Under the pieces are notes generated by a model. That model worked only from the letters and a program-made list of their open reading frames with translations, was not told the origin of the DNA and did no database searches. A program made the translations under genes and the position numbers. From Paraburkholderia polaris (GTDB taxonomy: Bacteria; Pseudomonadota; Gammaproteobacteria; Burkholderiales; Burkholderiaceae), in assembly GCF_012927345.1 (NCBI RefSeq), contig NZ_JABBGJ010000013.1, positions 122,408 through 186,407 on the forward strand: a stretch of DNA of 64,000 nt, read 5' to 3'. Below, one piece after another: positions 17,082 to 27,366 of this stretch (the first letter of the stretch is position 1; each line of letters opens with the position of its first letter).

Positions 17082-17864
17082 TCACGAGATCCTTCCCGCG
17101 GCGCCTGCTTCGGACAATTCGATGCGCTTGATATCGCCGAGAATGAAGATGTACGACGCCGCGCCCAGCACAGCCACCGCGCCGATGAACATGAGCCCCC
17201 AATAAAACGAACCCGTGATCGCAACGATCGTGCCGATCACGATCGGCGTGACGATCCCGGCTATGTTGGCCGTGAAGTTGAAGATACCACCAGGCAGACC
17301 CATCAGCCGCTTGGGCGCGATGTCGGAAATGATCGACCAGCCCAGACCGCCCATGCCCTGCCCAAAGAACGCCAGCGACAGTACGGCGATCACGGCGGCA
17401 TCGCTCTTCACGTAGATCGCCGCGACGATACTCGATGAAAGCAGCAACCCAGTGATGATAGGCAGCTTGCGCGCCAGGTTGATGCGCCCCGTGCGCCGCA
17501 GCAGAAAATCCGACAGCCATCCCCCAAACAGCACACCAACCGACGCACCGAGAAACGGCAGGATCGCAAAGAAGCCGATCTTCAACCACGCCATATGACG
17601 CTCTGTCACCAGGTACGTCGGAAACCACGTGAGAAAAAACACGACGGTCGAGTTGCCCGCGAACTGACCGATCGCTGCGCCCCAGATCTCGCGGCGGCGC
17701 AGCAGGCTGCGCACGTCGTGCCACGAGAACGGCCGCTGCGCGTCGGCTGCCGTGGACAGGCCACCGCCTGCGCCGACATGGTCGCGTTCGGCGTCGTTCA
17801 TCGTGCGCGACTCATGCGGCTCGTGGTAACACATCCACCAGACGAGCGCAAACGCTAGCCCCAC
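17082..17864 (-). pseudogene. MFS transporter, N-terminal half missing
   Basis: About 260 residues equal to the central loop and C-terminal six helices of an anion:cation symporter family MFS protein. It begins just before the interdomain segment CYHEPHESRTMNDAE and continues through helices 7-12 to a normal stop. The first six helices, expected upstream at 17865-18500, are absent; the frame stays open a little further up but the sequence is no longer membrane-like. I interpret this as a deletion pseudogene. It is 57 bp from the VOC gene. Confidence 0.75.
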
Positions 17865-18664
17865 CGCGCCGACATCAGCCCCGCACTACTTCACTGGCTC
17901 CTTGGGCACGGCGTCCACCACGCGGCTAAGGGGCTCTATTTCGTCTGGATCGATGATGGCAGCGAGACCGGTCAGTGATCCGACATGGCGTTGAAATAAG
18001 GCTAGAAGTTCAGGGTGCAGTCCGTCACCGCGTTGGGCAGCGAGAGCGTGAAGCGAGAGAAATGGCAACATGGTTGAACTCCAGTCAGGGAAAGACAGGC
18101 GAACGCGATGTCGATGAAAGAATTGACGTAGCGGGCGTCTGCGAGATAAGCGAGGTTCGAGCGCACCGTGCGTCGTCCGCCAACCTCGGCTACTGCGGGA
18201 TCGAATGACCAATTTATGGCAGTAGCTCGATACAAACACTCCGTTTCTTGCTATTAAATTTCTGTGAACGGAGATCCGCGCTTAATGCGTACGGTTTTCT
18301 CGCCCTTGATCACTCCCGCATGATGCTCCGCAGTACGCGGGGGAGAGTAAGGATCTGTCGCGGTAAAGAAAGGGGGTCAAGCATAGGTGATATGAGAAGG
18401 ATGGCTACGACTTCTCACCATGCGGACTGCAAGGCGCGGGCACGCGACTGTGGCGTTTTCAAGTCTGAATGGGGCAGGTATCAAAGTCTCTTTTCGGCCG
18501 TAGAAAACTGTCACACTCGAACTTGCCCCAGTCCATTTGCGCTTGCGAAACGAACGTCGGGGCCGTCCGTTCATGAGAACATTCGTCGTGCGGCGGTTCG
18601 GCAATCGAATAAAGACCAGCCGCAGACACCCACTGGGTAAACGCAGACGAACCACGACCGTTCA
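17865..18664. other. gene-poor debris between the broken MFS gene and the first MocR gene
   Basis: No supportable gene. On the minus strand, short open stretches exist at 17886-18239 and 18002-18235 but neither has recognisable family features. A minus-strand stretch near 18525-18550 reads QAQMDWGKFE, reminiscent of IS21-type transposases, and is flanked by the inverted words TGGGGCAGG and CTTGCCCCA; this is too short to call an insertion sequence. Confidence 0.4.
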
Positions 18665-20080
18665 ATGAAACGCTTCGAATTACTGGCCAACACAATGGCC
18701 GACGACATCCGTTCTGGTACTCGCCCGGTCGGATCTCGCATGCCATCTGTGCGACAACTCACAACGCAGCACGGTATCAGCCAGTCGACTGTGTTTCGCG
18801 CTTACTATCTTCTTGAAGATTGGGGATTGATTCGAGCACGTGAACGCTCCGGATACTATGTTGCGCCGGGTGCCACGCTTAAAAACCAGCAGGCGCCGCG
18901 CCGTCCTCTCACTCTGGAGTCGGCCAAGGTTGAAATCAGTGACCTTGTTTTTTCGGTACTTGACGCCGCGAAGCACCCCGACATCGTTCCCCTCGGCTCA
19001 GCGTTTCCGTCTCCGCAACTTTTCCCACTTCAGCGCCTCGCCAAATCGCTCGGGCATTCAAGCCGTTTGATCAGTCCCTGGAGTACCGTCGTCGACCTTC
19101 CGCCGGGCAATGAGCAATTGCGTCGCCAGATTGCGTTGCGGTACATGGGGATGGGCATTGCCCAGTCGATGGAGGAACTCGTCGTCACAAATGGTGCGCT
19201 GGAGGCACTCAACCTTTGTTTGATGGCGGTTACGCGACCAGGAGACCTCGTGGCGATTGAGTCGCCGGGATTCTATGCCGCCCTGCAGGCCATTGAGCGC
19301 CTCGACCTGCGGGCGGTGGAGATTCCAGTCGACCCTGTTTCAGGCATCGATTTGCAAGCGCTTTCGGATGCCTTGGACAAGCACCCTATTCGAGCATGCT
19401 GGTTCATGACCAATTATCAGAATCCGACTGGCGCCGCGCTGTCGCAGGAAAGGAAGAAAGCGCTGGTCGAACTTCTTGCCCAGCATGACGTGCCGCTCAT
19501 TGAGGACGATGTGTACGGTGAGCTGCATTATGGCCCAACGTACCCTCTGCCTGCGATGGCCTTTGACAAGACGGGACTGGTTATGCACTGCAGTTCGTTT
19601 TCAAAGACGCTCGCACCGGGATACCGTATTGGGTGGGTCGCTGCGGGTCGTTTCGCCGACAAAGTGCAGCGCCTGAAGTTGATGACCACTTTGTCGGCCA
19701 GCATTCCCGCCCAGGCGGGCATAGCGGACTATCTTCAGCATGGCGGGTACGACAAACATCTCCGGAAACTGCGCGGCTCGCTGCACGGTCAGCTCGCCGA
19801 AATGGATGCGGCGCTGCACCGCTGGATGCCTGACGATTCGCACTGGACGCGTCCCTCAGGAGGCTACTTTCTGTGGGTCCGACTTCCACCCCGTGTCGAT
19901 GCGATGAAATTACACCGCCTCGCAATAGAGAACGGTATCAGCATCGCGCCGGGACCTGTCTTCTCCGCGCGGCACGAGTTCCGGGACCACATCCGGTTGA
20001 ATTTCGGGCATCCGTGGAGTGACAGGATGGAGAGCGCTATTAGAACGCTATCCACGCTGCTCGCGCGAGCAAGCGAATGA
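18665..20080 (+). CDS. MocR-type regulator (GntR HTH plus aminotransferase domain), paralog 1
   Basis: A 471-residue protein. The N-terminal winged helix has GSRMPSVRQL and GISQSTVFRAYYLLE (about residues 23-52). It is joined to a fold-type I aminotransferase domain with NPTGAALS, IEDDVYGELHYG and the PLP-lysine segment CSSFSKTLAPGYRIGW. MocR regulators bind PLP or PLP adducts as effectors. Two close paralogs lie at 25669-27120 and 28989-30440, sharing RACWFMT and VPLIEDDV stretches. The direct target is unknown; no PLP-pathway gene is adjacent. Confidence 0.92.
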   Translation: MKRFELLANTMADDIRSGTRPVGSRMPSVRQLTTQHGISQSTVFRAYYLLEDWGLIRARERSGYYVAPGATLKNQQAPRRPLTLESAKVEISDLVFSVLDAAKHPDIVPLGSAFPSPQLFPLQRLAKSLGHSSRLISPWSTVVDLPPGNEQLRRQIALRYMGMGIAQSMEELVVTNGALEALNLCLMAVTRPGDLVAIESPGFYAALQAIERLDLRAVEIPVDPVSGIDLQALSDALDKHPIRACWFMTNYQNPTGAALSQERKKALVELLAQHDVPLIEDDVYGELHYGPTYPLPAMAFDKTGLVMHCSSFSKTLAPGYRIGWVAAGRFADKVQRLKLMTTLSASIPAQAGIADYLQHGGYDKHLRKLRGSLHGQLAEMDAALHRWMPDDSHWTRPSGGYFLWVRLPPRVDAMKLHRLAIENGISIAPGPVFSARHEFRDHIRLNFGHPWSDRMESAIRTLSTLLARASE

Positions 20081-20137
20081 GCAGCACGTCACAACATTGA
20101 CCTGTCCACGCGTTACCCGGCGAATGCGCAGCACCCG

Positions 20138-20326
20138 TCAATGCGCCACATGGATCGCAAGCTTCGCCATGGCGAACAGCGTTGCGCCAAATCCGGCGGC
20201 AAGCGCTACCGCGACCAGCGGCAATATCGGCAGCTTGACGTCTGCTATATCGGCTTGATGCGAGGCGGCGCGGCGGACGCCGAGGAAGCTCCACAGCACG
20301 ATTCGCGTCATCTTCAACAGGTTCAT
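20138..20326 (-). CDS. DUF2970 small membrane protein
   Basis: A 62-residue protein that matches the short DUF2970 family of beta-proteobacteria: an N-terminal amphipathic stretch RIVLWSFLGVRR, a histidine/aspartate segment SHQADIAD and one transmembrane helix (LPLVAVALAAGFGATLFAM). GAGAGGG lies 8 bases before the ATG. It is convergent with the first MocR gene. The family has no known function; members are commonly about 60-70 residues. Confidence 0.75.
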   Translation of the reverse strand: MNLLKMTRIVLWSFLGVRRAASHQADIADVKLPILPLVAVALAAGFGATLFAMAKLAIHVAH

Positions 20327-20613
20327 GGCATCACCCTCTCAAAGCAGGATTGTTCATCTCATGCGACAGTTTGAGCTGTACCAGCCGCGCAAAAAAGTAG
20401 CAGTTGCGAATAATTCTGGCGTAGCAGACTTCGCCCCTGAGACTGCCGGACCACACAACTTCGGCCCGGCTTGCCATCTGCTAGCACGTTTTCTGCGGCA
20501 TCTGCTACTTTTCAGCGACCGCCGTTGCCTTTATCGTTCGCGAGTACGACGAGCCCGAGGCCGAAGTCTATCGACTTGCCTGCGAGGCACAGCGAAAGCT
20601 CGGCACCACCCGC

Positions 20614-22094
<1,481 letters not shown>

Positions 22095-22098
<4 letters not shown>

Positions 22099-22490
22099 CA
22101 AAGGGCATCCACCTGAGAATCTTGACGACGTCAGAACATCTCGCCGACGACGTCACGAGCGCGGTTCAGCTCGCCAACGACGCTGACCCGACGACACTTG
22201 CCGACCGGATTGGAAAGATCGCACGCGTCGACCTGCACTTCCCGCACTTCACAGATGGACGGGCATACAGCCAAGCCTATCTGCTGCGCCGCAGGCTTGG
22301 ATTCAAGGGGGATTTACGCGCTACTGGCGACGTCCTGATAGACCAGCTTGTACAGATAGCGAGGACGGGATTTTCTAGCGCGGTGCTGAAAGAAGGGGTT
22401 GACCCGGCTGACGCGGAACGCCAGTTCGAACGGTTCCCCGGGTACTACCAGGCCAACGCTGTAGAGACTAGCGAAAAGTTGCATCGGTGA
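22095..22490 (+). CDS. DUF934 protein (sulfite reductase partner)
   Basis: About 131 residues from the GTG at 22095, which has AAGGAGG 7 bases upstream and overlaps the reductase stop (GTGA). The family core is clear: HFPHFTDGRAYSQAYLLRRR, then GDLRATGDVLIDQ. DUF934 proteins are encoded directly after CysI-type reductases in beta-proteobacteria and are thought to assist assimilatory sulfate reduction. The gene itself looks complete even though its reductase partner is truncated. Nothing further was seen in the 234 bp before the EAL gene. Confidence 0.85.
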
Positions 22491-22724
22491 GCTCGAACTG
22501 CGCTGGCCGCCGGGTATCTAAACCACCAACTCATGCTGAATTGACGGCTTCTGGGCAAGCAAACTGGAAAGCTTTCTCAAGCCTGCCTCAGCGCATTGCC
22601 GCGCCGACTTACCCTGCGTATGACGGCGGATCTGATACGCATGTTTTGACACTAACTGCTACTCGTTTTCGAAACGCAGTCAGGTCATAGTACGCAACCC
22701 AGATAACGGTGCGAAAGCAACTTC

Positions 22725-23732
22725 ATGCGGTTTTTCCAACGCTACACAGCACGAATACGCCGGCTGCGACCTGTATTCGACGGGCATCTTGACGCGGTGG
22801 TGACTGTCGCCGTTGCGTCGAGCCTGGCTGGTTTGCTCGCGGCCAGCCTGATCGCATCTCGCGACGCCGTTGTGCTGGCTATCGCGCTATCGGCCTGCAG
22901 CGCGCTTGTGTACGTTGGGTATCGGCTCCGCCCAAAAGTAAAATTGCGGCGCGCGGCGCGTATCGGTCTTCGCCGCGGGGAGTTCCATGTCGTCTATCAG
23001 CCCATTGTGGACACGCGCACGCGACACTGCGTGGGCGTCGAAGCCCTGCTCCGGTGGGGCCATCCAAAGTTCGGAGCCGGGGGCCCGGGGCTGTTCATTG
23101 GAGAGCTCGAAGGCACGCGTTTGCTCAGCGCGTTGACCTGTTTCGTGCTGCGCGAGGCGAATAACGCACTGACCCAACTGCCGTTCCCTCAGCACTGGCA
23201 CATATCGATAAATATCTGCGCGCGGCATCTGCTGGAGGACCGCTTTGTCGAGGATATCTGCGAGTCCGCCGGTCCGATGCTGGAGCGCCTTGTTCTGGAA
23301 CTCACCGAGCGCAGCTGCGTCGAGCGTACGCCGCGGGTTGTCACGGCGCTTAGCCACATGAAGCAACGCGGCGTACGCCTGTCACTCGACGATTTCGGCA
23401 CCGGCTTCAGCAATCTGGACTTACTCGCGGACTTCCGGTTTGATTACGTGAAGGTAGACCGGCGATTTCTAGCCCTGCGCGGCGAAGCGCGCATCCAGTT
23501 TCTGAAGTCGGTAGCCGCGTTAGTGCATGCACTTGGTGCGAAAGTTGTCGTGGAAGGCGTCGAATGCGCTGCGGAACACGATGTGGTACAGCGCTCGGGA
23601 ATCGACCTCGCGCAGGGATACTGGTATGGGAAGCCGATGGCGGTCGATCAGCTCCGTGCGTTCGCGTCGGCGTCGGCGTCGGCGTCGATAAATACATTAC
23701 ATGATGTGACCGGAACGGAGCATGAAGCGTGA
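22725..23732 (+). CDS. membrane-anchored EAL-domain phosphodiesterase
   Basis: A 335-residue protein. Two adjacent transmembrane helices (about residues 24-45 and 48-68) are followed by an EAL domain. Catalytic landmarks are present: E106-A-L108 in EALLRW, ELTE, the DDFGTGFSNL loop, the KVD lysine, EGVE and QGYWYGKP. These indicate a likely active cyclic-di-GMP phosphodiesterase. There is no periplasmic sensor domain between the helices. Its stop overlaps the GTG of the following GGDEF gene by 4 bases, giving a coupled phosphodiesterase-cyclase pair. Its EAL sequence resembles that of the degenerate paralog at 27367-28923. Confidence 0.92.
   Translation: MRFFQRYTARIRRLRPVFDGHLDAVVTVAVASSLAGLLAASLIASRDAVVLAIALSACSALVYVGYRLRPKVKLRRAARIGLRRGEFHVVYQPIVDTRTRHCVGVEALLRWGHPKFGAGGPGLFIGELEGTRLLSALTCFVLREANNALTQLPFPQHWHISINICARHLLEDRFVEDICESAGPMLERLVLELTERSCVERTPRVVTALSHMKQRGVRLSLDDFGTGFSNLDLLADFRFDYVKVDRRFLALRGEARIQFLKSVAALVHALGAKVVVEGVECAAEHDVVQRSGIDLAQGYWYGKPMAVDQLRAFASASASASINTLHDVTGTEHEA
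23664..23687 (+). repeat. GCGTCG hexamer, four tandem copies
   Basis: Four perfect copies of GCGTCG inside the 3' end of the EAL gene encode an Ala-Ser repeat. Length changes would be in frame. Confidence 0.9.
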
Positions 23733-25654
23733 AAGACGAATGCATCATGGATGCGCAGCAAGAACAACAACAGCAACGACAATCAGCCAGCGCCCCCCTG
23801 CCCCCAGAAAGCGACTACGATCAGTACTTTGAGCGCGTGACCCGGGTCGCCGCGCGCGCGCTGAATTTACCAATATCCGTCGTATGTCTCGACAGACCGG
23901 GCCAGCCAGAAGTCATAGGCGCAACCGGGTGCGAACGGGACGTCGTATTCCATGTGGGGACGTACTATCGCCGGACGCTCCAATGCGAGGAACCGTTCGT
24001 CGTCAGGGATGCGTTGTCCGATGCGGAGCTTGCGCAGGGGCCACTGGCAACCAGCGAATTGGGGATCCGCTTTTTCGCAGGCATTGCGCTGCGTCTACCG
24101 TGCGGCAAACCCATCGGTATGCTATGCGTGATGCACTCGATGCCGCGGCGCTTCACGCGCCAACAGCGTCAGATGCTGGTAGACCTGGGTCAAATGATCG
24201 AGCACGAAGTTGGCCTGCGCAAGCTGGACAGCTCTGATCGTTTGCAGGTGCTTCAGGCGATCGACCGGCTTCAGGCCCAGCATGCGCTTTACGTCGAGAC
24301 GTTCCATCGGACTCCGGTCGCTATCGCGCATATCGGCAGGGACTGGGAGTGGCGGCACATGAATGATGCCTGCGTGAAATTCTTCGCGCACTCGCGCGCT
24401 CCGTTGACGAAAACGAACATACTCGATCTGCTGGATGCGAGCGACCGGACCAAGCTTGAACAGGCCGTGCAGGCACTCAATCGTGGCCGCGGGGTCGAGG
24501 TGTTGACGCTCGATGTGACGTTCCGGTTGCGCAACAAGCAAAGTAAGCCCGCGCGAGTGCAGGTGGCACTGAAGCAGACGACGTCGACCCGCGACGGAGG
24601 CTGGCTGTTTGTCATTCACGATACCCAAGCGGAGCAACGGGAAAAAACCGCGCGCGATGTGCGCGAGGCTGCGTTGCATCGGGGAGCCCATGAGGCGTCG
24701 GAAGTTCTGCGCAGGGCGCATGAGCAACTGACGAACGCCGAGCGACAATTGGGAGCCACGCGCGTAGATTTGCGCGCCATCGCTGACAATCTGCCGGTGC
24801 TGGTCGCTTACGTCGACGGTGAGCGACGTTTTCGGTTCGCCAACTCAACCTATCGCGAGTGGATGGGGTTGGACCCGGAGGAGATTGTGGGACAGCTCAC
24901 CCATGAGGTTCTCGACGCCGACTATTTTGCTGCCATCGAGCCGTACGTCCAACGCGTGCTTAACGGCGAAAGGGTCGAGTACGAGGTCGGAGCGACGCTA
25001 AATGGGACCCACCGTGTCCTGCGTGGTGTGCTGGTGCCGCGTCGCGTGCACGATCAGTCTGCTGACGGGTACTACCTGCTAGTGCACGATGTGACCGAGC
25101 GAACGGCGTTGCTCGATCGCCTGCGGCATCAGGCGTTTCACGACGCGCTGACCGGCCTGCCGAACAGACGCTCGTTCCTCGAGAGGCTGGATGAGGCATG
25201 CGCAGCAGGCGGCGACGGTGTGGCTGCCATCATGTTTATCGACCTGGACGGCTTTAAGGCTGTCAACGATACCTACGGGCATCAGTGCGGCGACGAAGTA
25301 CTGGTTGAAGCCGCGCGCCGGATCAGCCGCTGCGTACGTGGTGGGGATCTGGTTGCGCGGCATGCCGGAGATGAGTTCACGGTGCTGCTGGCCGGCCCTG
25401 CAATCGATCGTGCTGCACTGGAGAAAATTGCACGGGCGATTCTGCAGACACTGAGCCAGCCCCTAACGTTCGGAGCGAAGGTCGTCCAGTTATCGGCGAG
25501 TATCGGCATGCTACCGCGCGACCAGGCAGCGTCATTGAGTGGCGAAGCCCTGTTACGCGCGGCGGATGCCGCAATGTATCGCGCGAAAGTCGCAGGCAAG
25601 GCGCGTATTGTCGTGCACGAGCTTCACGATTCACCGGCCGGGGTGTACGGTTGA
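23729..25654 (+). CDS. GAF-PAS-PAS-GGDEF diguanylate cyclase
   Basis: A 641-residue cytoplasmic protein. A GAF-like domain spans about residues 30-165 and a first PAS domain about 185-300, followed by a short helical linker. A second PAS domain spans about 345-455 (IADNLPVLVAYVDGERRFRF) and a GGDEF domain about 465-630. The active-site loop is AGDEF (residues 546-550) with Ala in the first position, a variant found in some functional cyclases. The inhibitory I-site R537-G-G-D540 lies five residues before it. The GTG start overlaps the EAL stop; an ATG 18 bases later is an alternative start. No transmembrane segment was seen. Confidence 0.93.
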   Translation: MKDECIMDAQQEQQQQRQSASAPLPPESDYDQYFERVTRVAARALNLPISVVCLDRPGQPEVIGATGCERDVVFHVGTYYRRTLQCEEPFVVRDALSDAELAQGPLATSELGIRFFAGIALRLPCGKPIGMLCVMHSMPRRFTRQQRQMLVDLGQMIEHEVGLRKLDSSDRLQVLQAIDRLQAQHALYVETFHRTPVAIAHIGRDWEWRHMNDACVKFFAHSRAPLTKTNILDLLDASDRTKLEQAVQALNRGRGVEVLTLDVTFRLRNKQSKPARVQVALKQTTSTRDGGWLFVIHDTQAEQREKTARDVREAALHRGAHEASEVLRRAHEQLTNAERQLGATRVDLRAIADNLPVLVAYVDGERRFRFANSTYREWMGLDPEEIVGQLTHEVLDADYFAAIEPYVQRVLNGERVEYEVGATLNGTHRVLRGVLVPRRVHDQSADGYYLLVHDVTERTALLDRLRHQAFHDALTGLPNRRSFLERLDEACAAGGDGVAAIMFIDLDGFKAVNDTYGHQCGDEVLVEAARRISRCVRGGDLVARHAGDEFTVLLAGPAIDRAALEKIARAILQTLSQPLTFGAKVVQLSASIGMLPRDQAASLSGEALLRAADAAMYRAKVAGKARIVVHELHDSPAGVYG

Positions 25655-25668
25655 GATCGACGCCCGTG

Positions 25669-27120
25669 TCATGCCGGCCGAACCGGACCGGTCAGCTTTG
25701 CGCCGCAACGCGATTCATCAGCGCACAGGGCGCCTAGTGTCGCGATCGCTTTATCGAGCTGCGCCGACCACGGGTATCCATAGTTCAGACGCACACAGTG
25801 TCGAAAGGCGCCGTCCGCAGAGAAGATAGGTCCGGGCGCGATGCTGATGCCACTGTTGAGCGCAGCCTGGAAGAGGTGTATCGAGTCGACGTGATCCGGT
25901 AGCACCACCCACGTGAAATAACCGCCGCCAGACCTCGCCGCCATCGTATTGGCCGGGAAGTACCGGCTAATCGCGTCGAGCATCTGCGATTGCTGAAGGG
26001 CCAACTCGCGACGTAGTTTGTGCAGGAAACGTTCATAGCCGCCGTGCTCCAGATAGTCGGCGATTGCGCGCTGCGCCGGCATGCTGGCCGATAGCGTGGT
26101 CATCCATTTCGCACGTTCCAGCCTGCCCGCGAACCTTCCGGCTGCCGCCCAGCCGATACGATATCCGGGCGCGAGGCACTTCGCGAACGACCCACAATGG
26201 ATGACAAGACCGTTCCGGTCGAAGAATTTGGCCGGACGCACCGGGTCCGCGCCAAAATGCAGCTCGTTGTAGACGTCATCCTCGATGAGCGGCACGTCGT
26301 GTCTGGCGAGCAGATCAACCAGCGCCTGCTTCCTGGAATCGCTCAGCGTCACCCCGGTCGGATTGTGAAACGAGGTCATGAACCAGCAGGCGCGAACCGG
26401 ATGTTGCTGCAGCGCCCGCGCGAGCGCATCCAGATCATGACCCTCCACCGGGTCAACAGGAATCTCCACTACGTTCAGCCTCAGACGCTCGATAGCCTGC
26501 AGCGCTGCATAGAACGTCGGCTTTTCGATCACGATCACATCGCCTGGCGCGGCGAGCAACTGGGCGCTTAGCGTCAGGGCTTCGAGTGCCCCGCTCGTAA
26601 TGATTATCTCGTCGACAGGCACCGTCATCCCCGCCATCAGGTAACGCAACGAAATCTGCCGGCGCAATCCTTCGTGCCCTGGCGGCAGTCCGTCAACCAT
26701 GCTGGCCAGGCGCGTTGAACGATTGACCGTCGCGCACGACTTTCCGACACGCGCCATCGGAAACAGCGCAGGGCTCAAGAACGCTGAGCCAAGTGGGACG
26801 GTCTCGGCCTGCCTGATCGTCTTGAGGACCTCAAAGACAAGGTCGCTGACATTGACGGTCTTCGTGTCGGTACTCAGCGAGGTCTTGGGCCTTTGCCGCG
26901 GTAATTCTCCGGAACTCGGCGACACGAAATAGCCTGAACGCGGGCGCGCCTTGATCATACCCCGATTTTCGAGCAGATAGTAGGCACGAAATACTGTCGC
27001 AGGACTCACGCCCCAAGCCTTGCACGCCGCGCGAACCGAAGGGATACGCGCGCCGGGTGGCAGATCACCGCGCTTGATGAGCTCACTGAGTTGGTCGGCT
27101 AGCTGCTCGTACCGTTTCAA
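25669..27120 (-). CDS. MocR-type regulator, paralog 2 (TTG start)
   Basis: The start is placed at the TTG at 27120 because GAGGAG lies 6 bases upstream and the resulting N-terminus MKRYEQLADQL lines up with the paralogs MKRFELLANTM and MKRYLQLAAEF. This gives 483 residues, equal to paralog 3. The GntR-type winged helix is followed by an aminotransferase domain with NPTGVTLS, IEDDVYNELHFG and GSFAKCLAPGYRIGW, where the PLP lysine is the K of FAKCL. It is convergent with the GGDEF gene and divergent from the degenerate EAL gene, so it may control the latter. Confidence 0.9.
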   Translation of the reverse strand: MKRYEQLADQLSELIKRGDLPPGARIPSVRAACKAWGVSPATVFRAYYLLENRGMIKARPRSGYFVSPSSGELPRQRPKTSLSTDTKTVNVSDLVFEVLKTIRQAETVPLGSAFLSPALFPMARVGKSCATVNRSTRLASMVDGLPPGHEGLRRQISLRYLMAGMTVPVDEIIITSGALEALTLSAQLLAAPGDVIVIEKPTFYAALQAIERLRLNVVEIPVDPVEGHDLDALARALQQHPVRACWFMTSFHNPTGVTLSDSRKQALVDLLARHDVPLIEDDVYNELHFGADPVRPAKFFDRNGLVIHCGSFAKCLAPGYRIGWAAAGRFAGRLERAKWMTTLSASMPAQRAIADYLEHGGYERFLHKLRRELALQQSQMLDAISRYFPANTMAARSGGGYFTWVVLPDHVDSIHLFQAALNSGISIAPGPIFSADGAFRHCVRLNYGYPWSAQLDKAIATLGALCADESRCGAKLTGPVRPA

Positions 27121-27366
27121 CTTGTACTCCTCACAGATAACACCGTTGTGGGCGTCGCACCAGCCCTGGTAGCGCACACACTCAACGTTAGAAGAATGCC
27201 ACTTATCAATCTGATACGGCCTTTCTTTTGCAATCTGCGTCTATTGCGGACGCGCACACGCTGGCAAAGTGCGGCGCAGACAGTGTCCATTTCTTTCGAT
27301 GTTTCGCCTACGCGTAGCCGGCCAATCGATAGCGATTTTTAAGCCGAATCTTTTAACGAAAAATCA

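Noticed and set aside
18459..18560. Possible IS21-family transposase fragment (QAQMDWGKFE) with flanking GGGGCA inverted words
   Set aside because: Only about ten residues resemble IstA and no element ends or target duplications could be confirmed.
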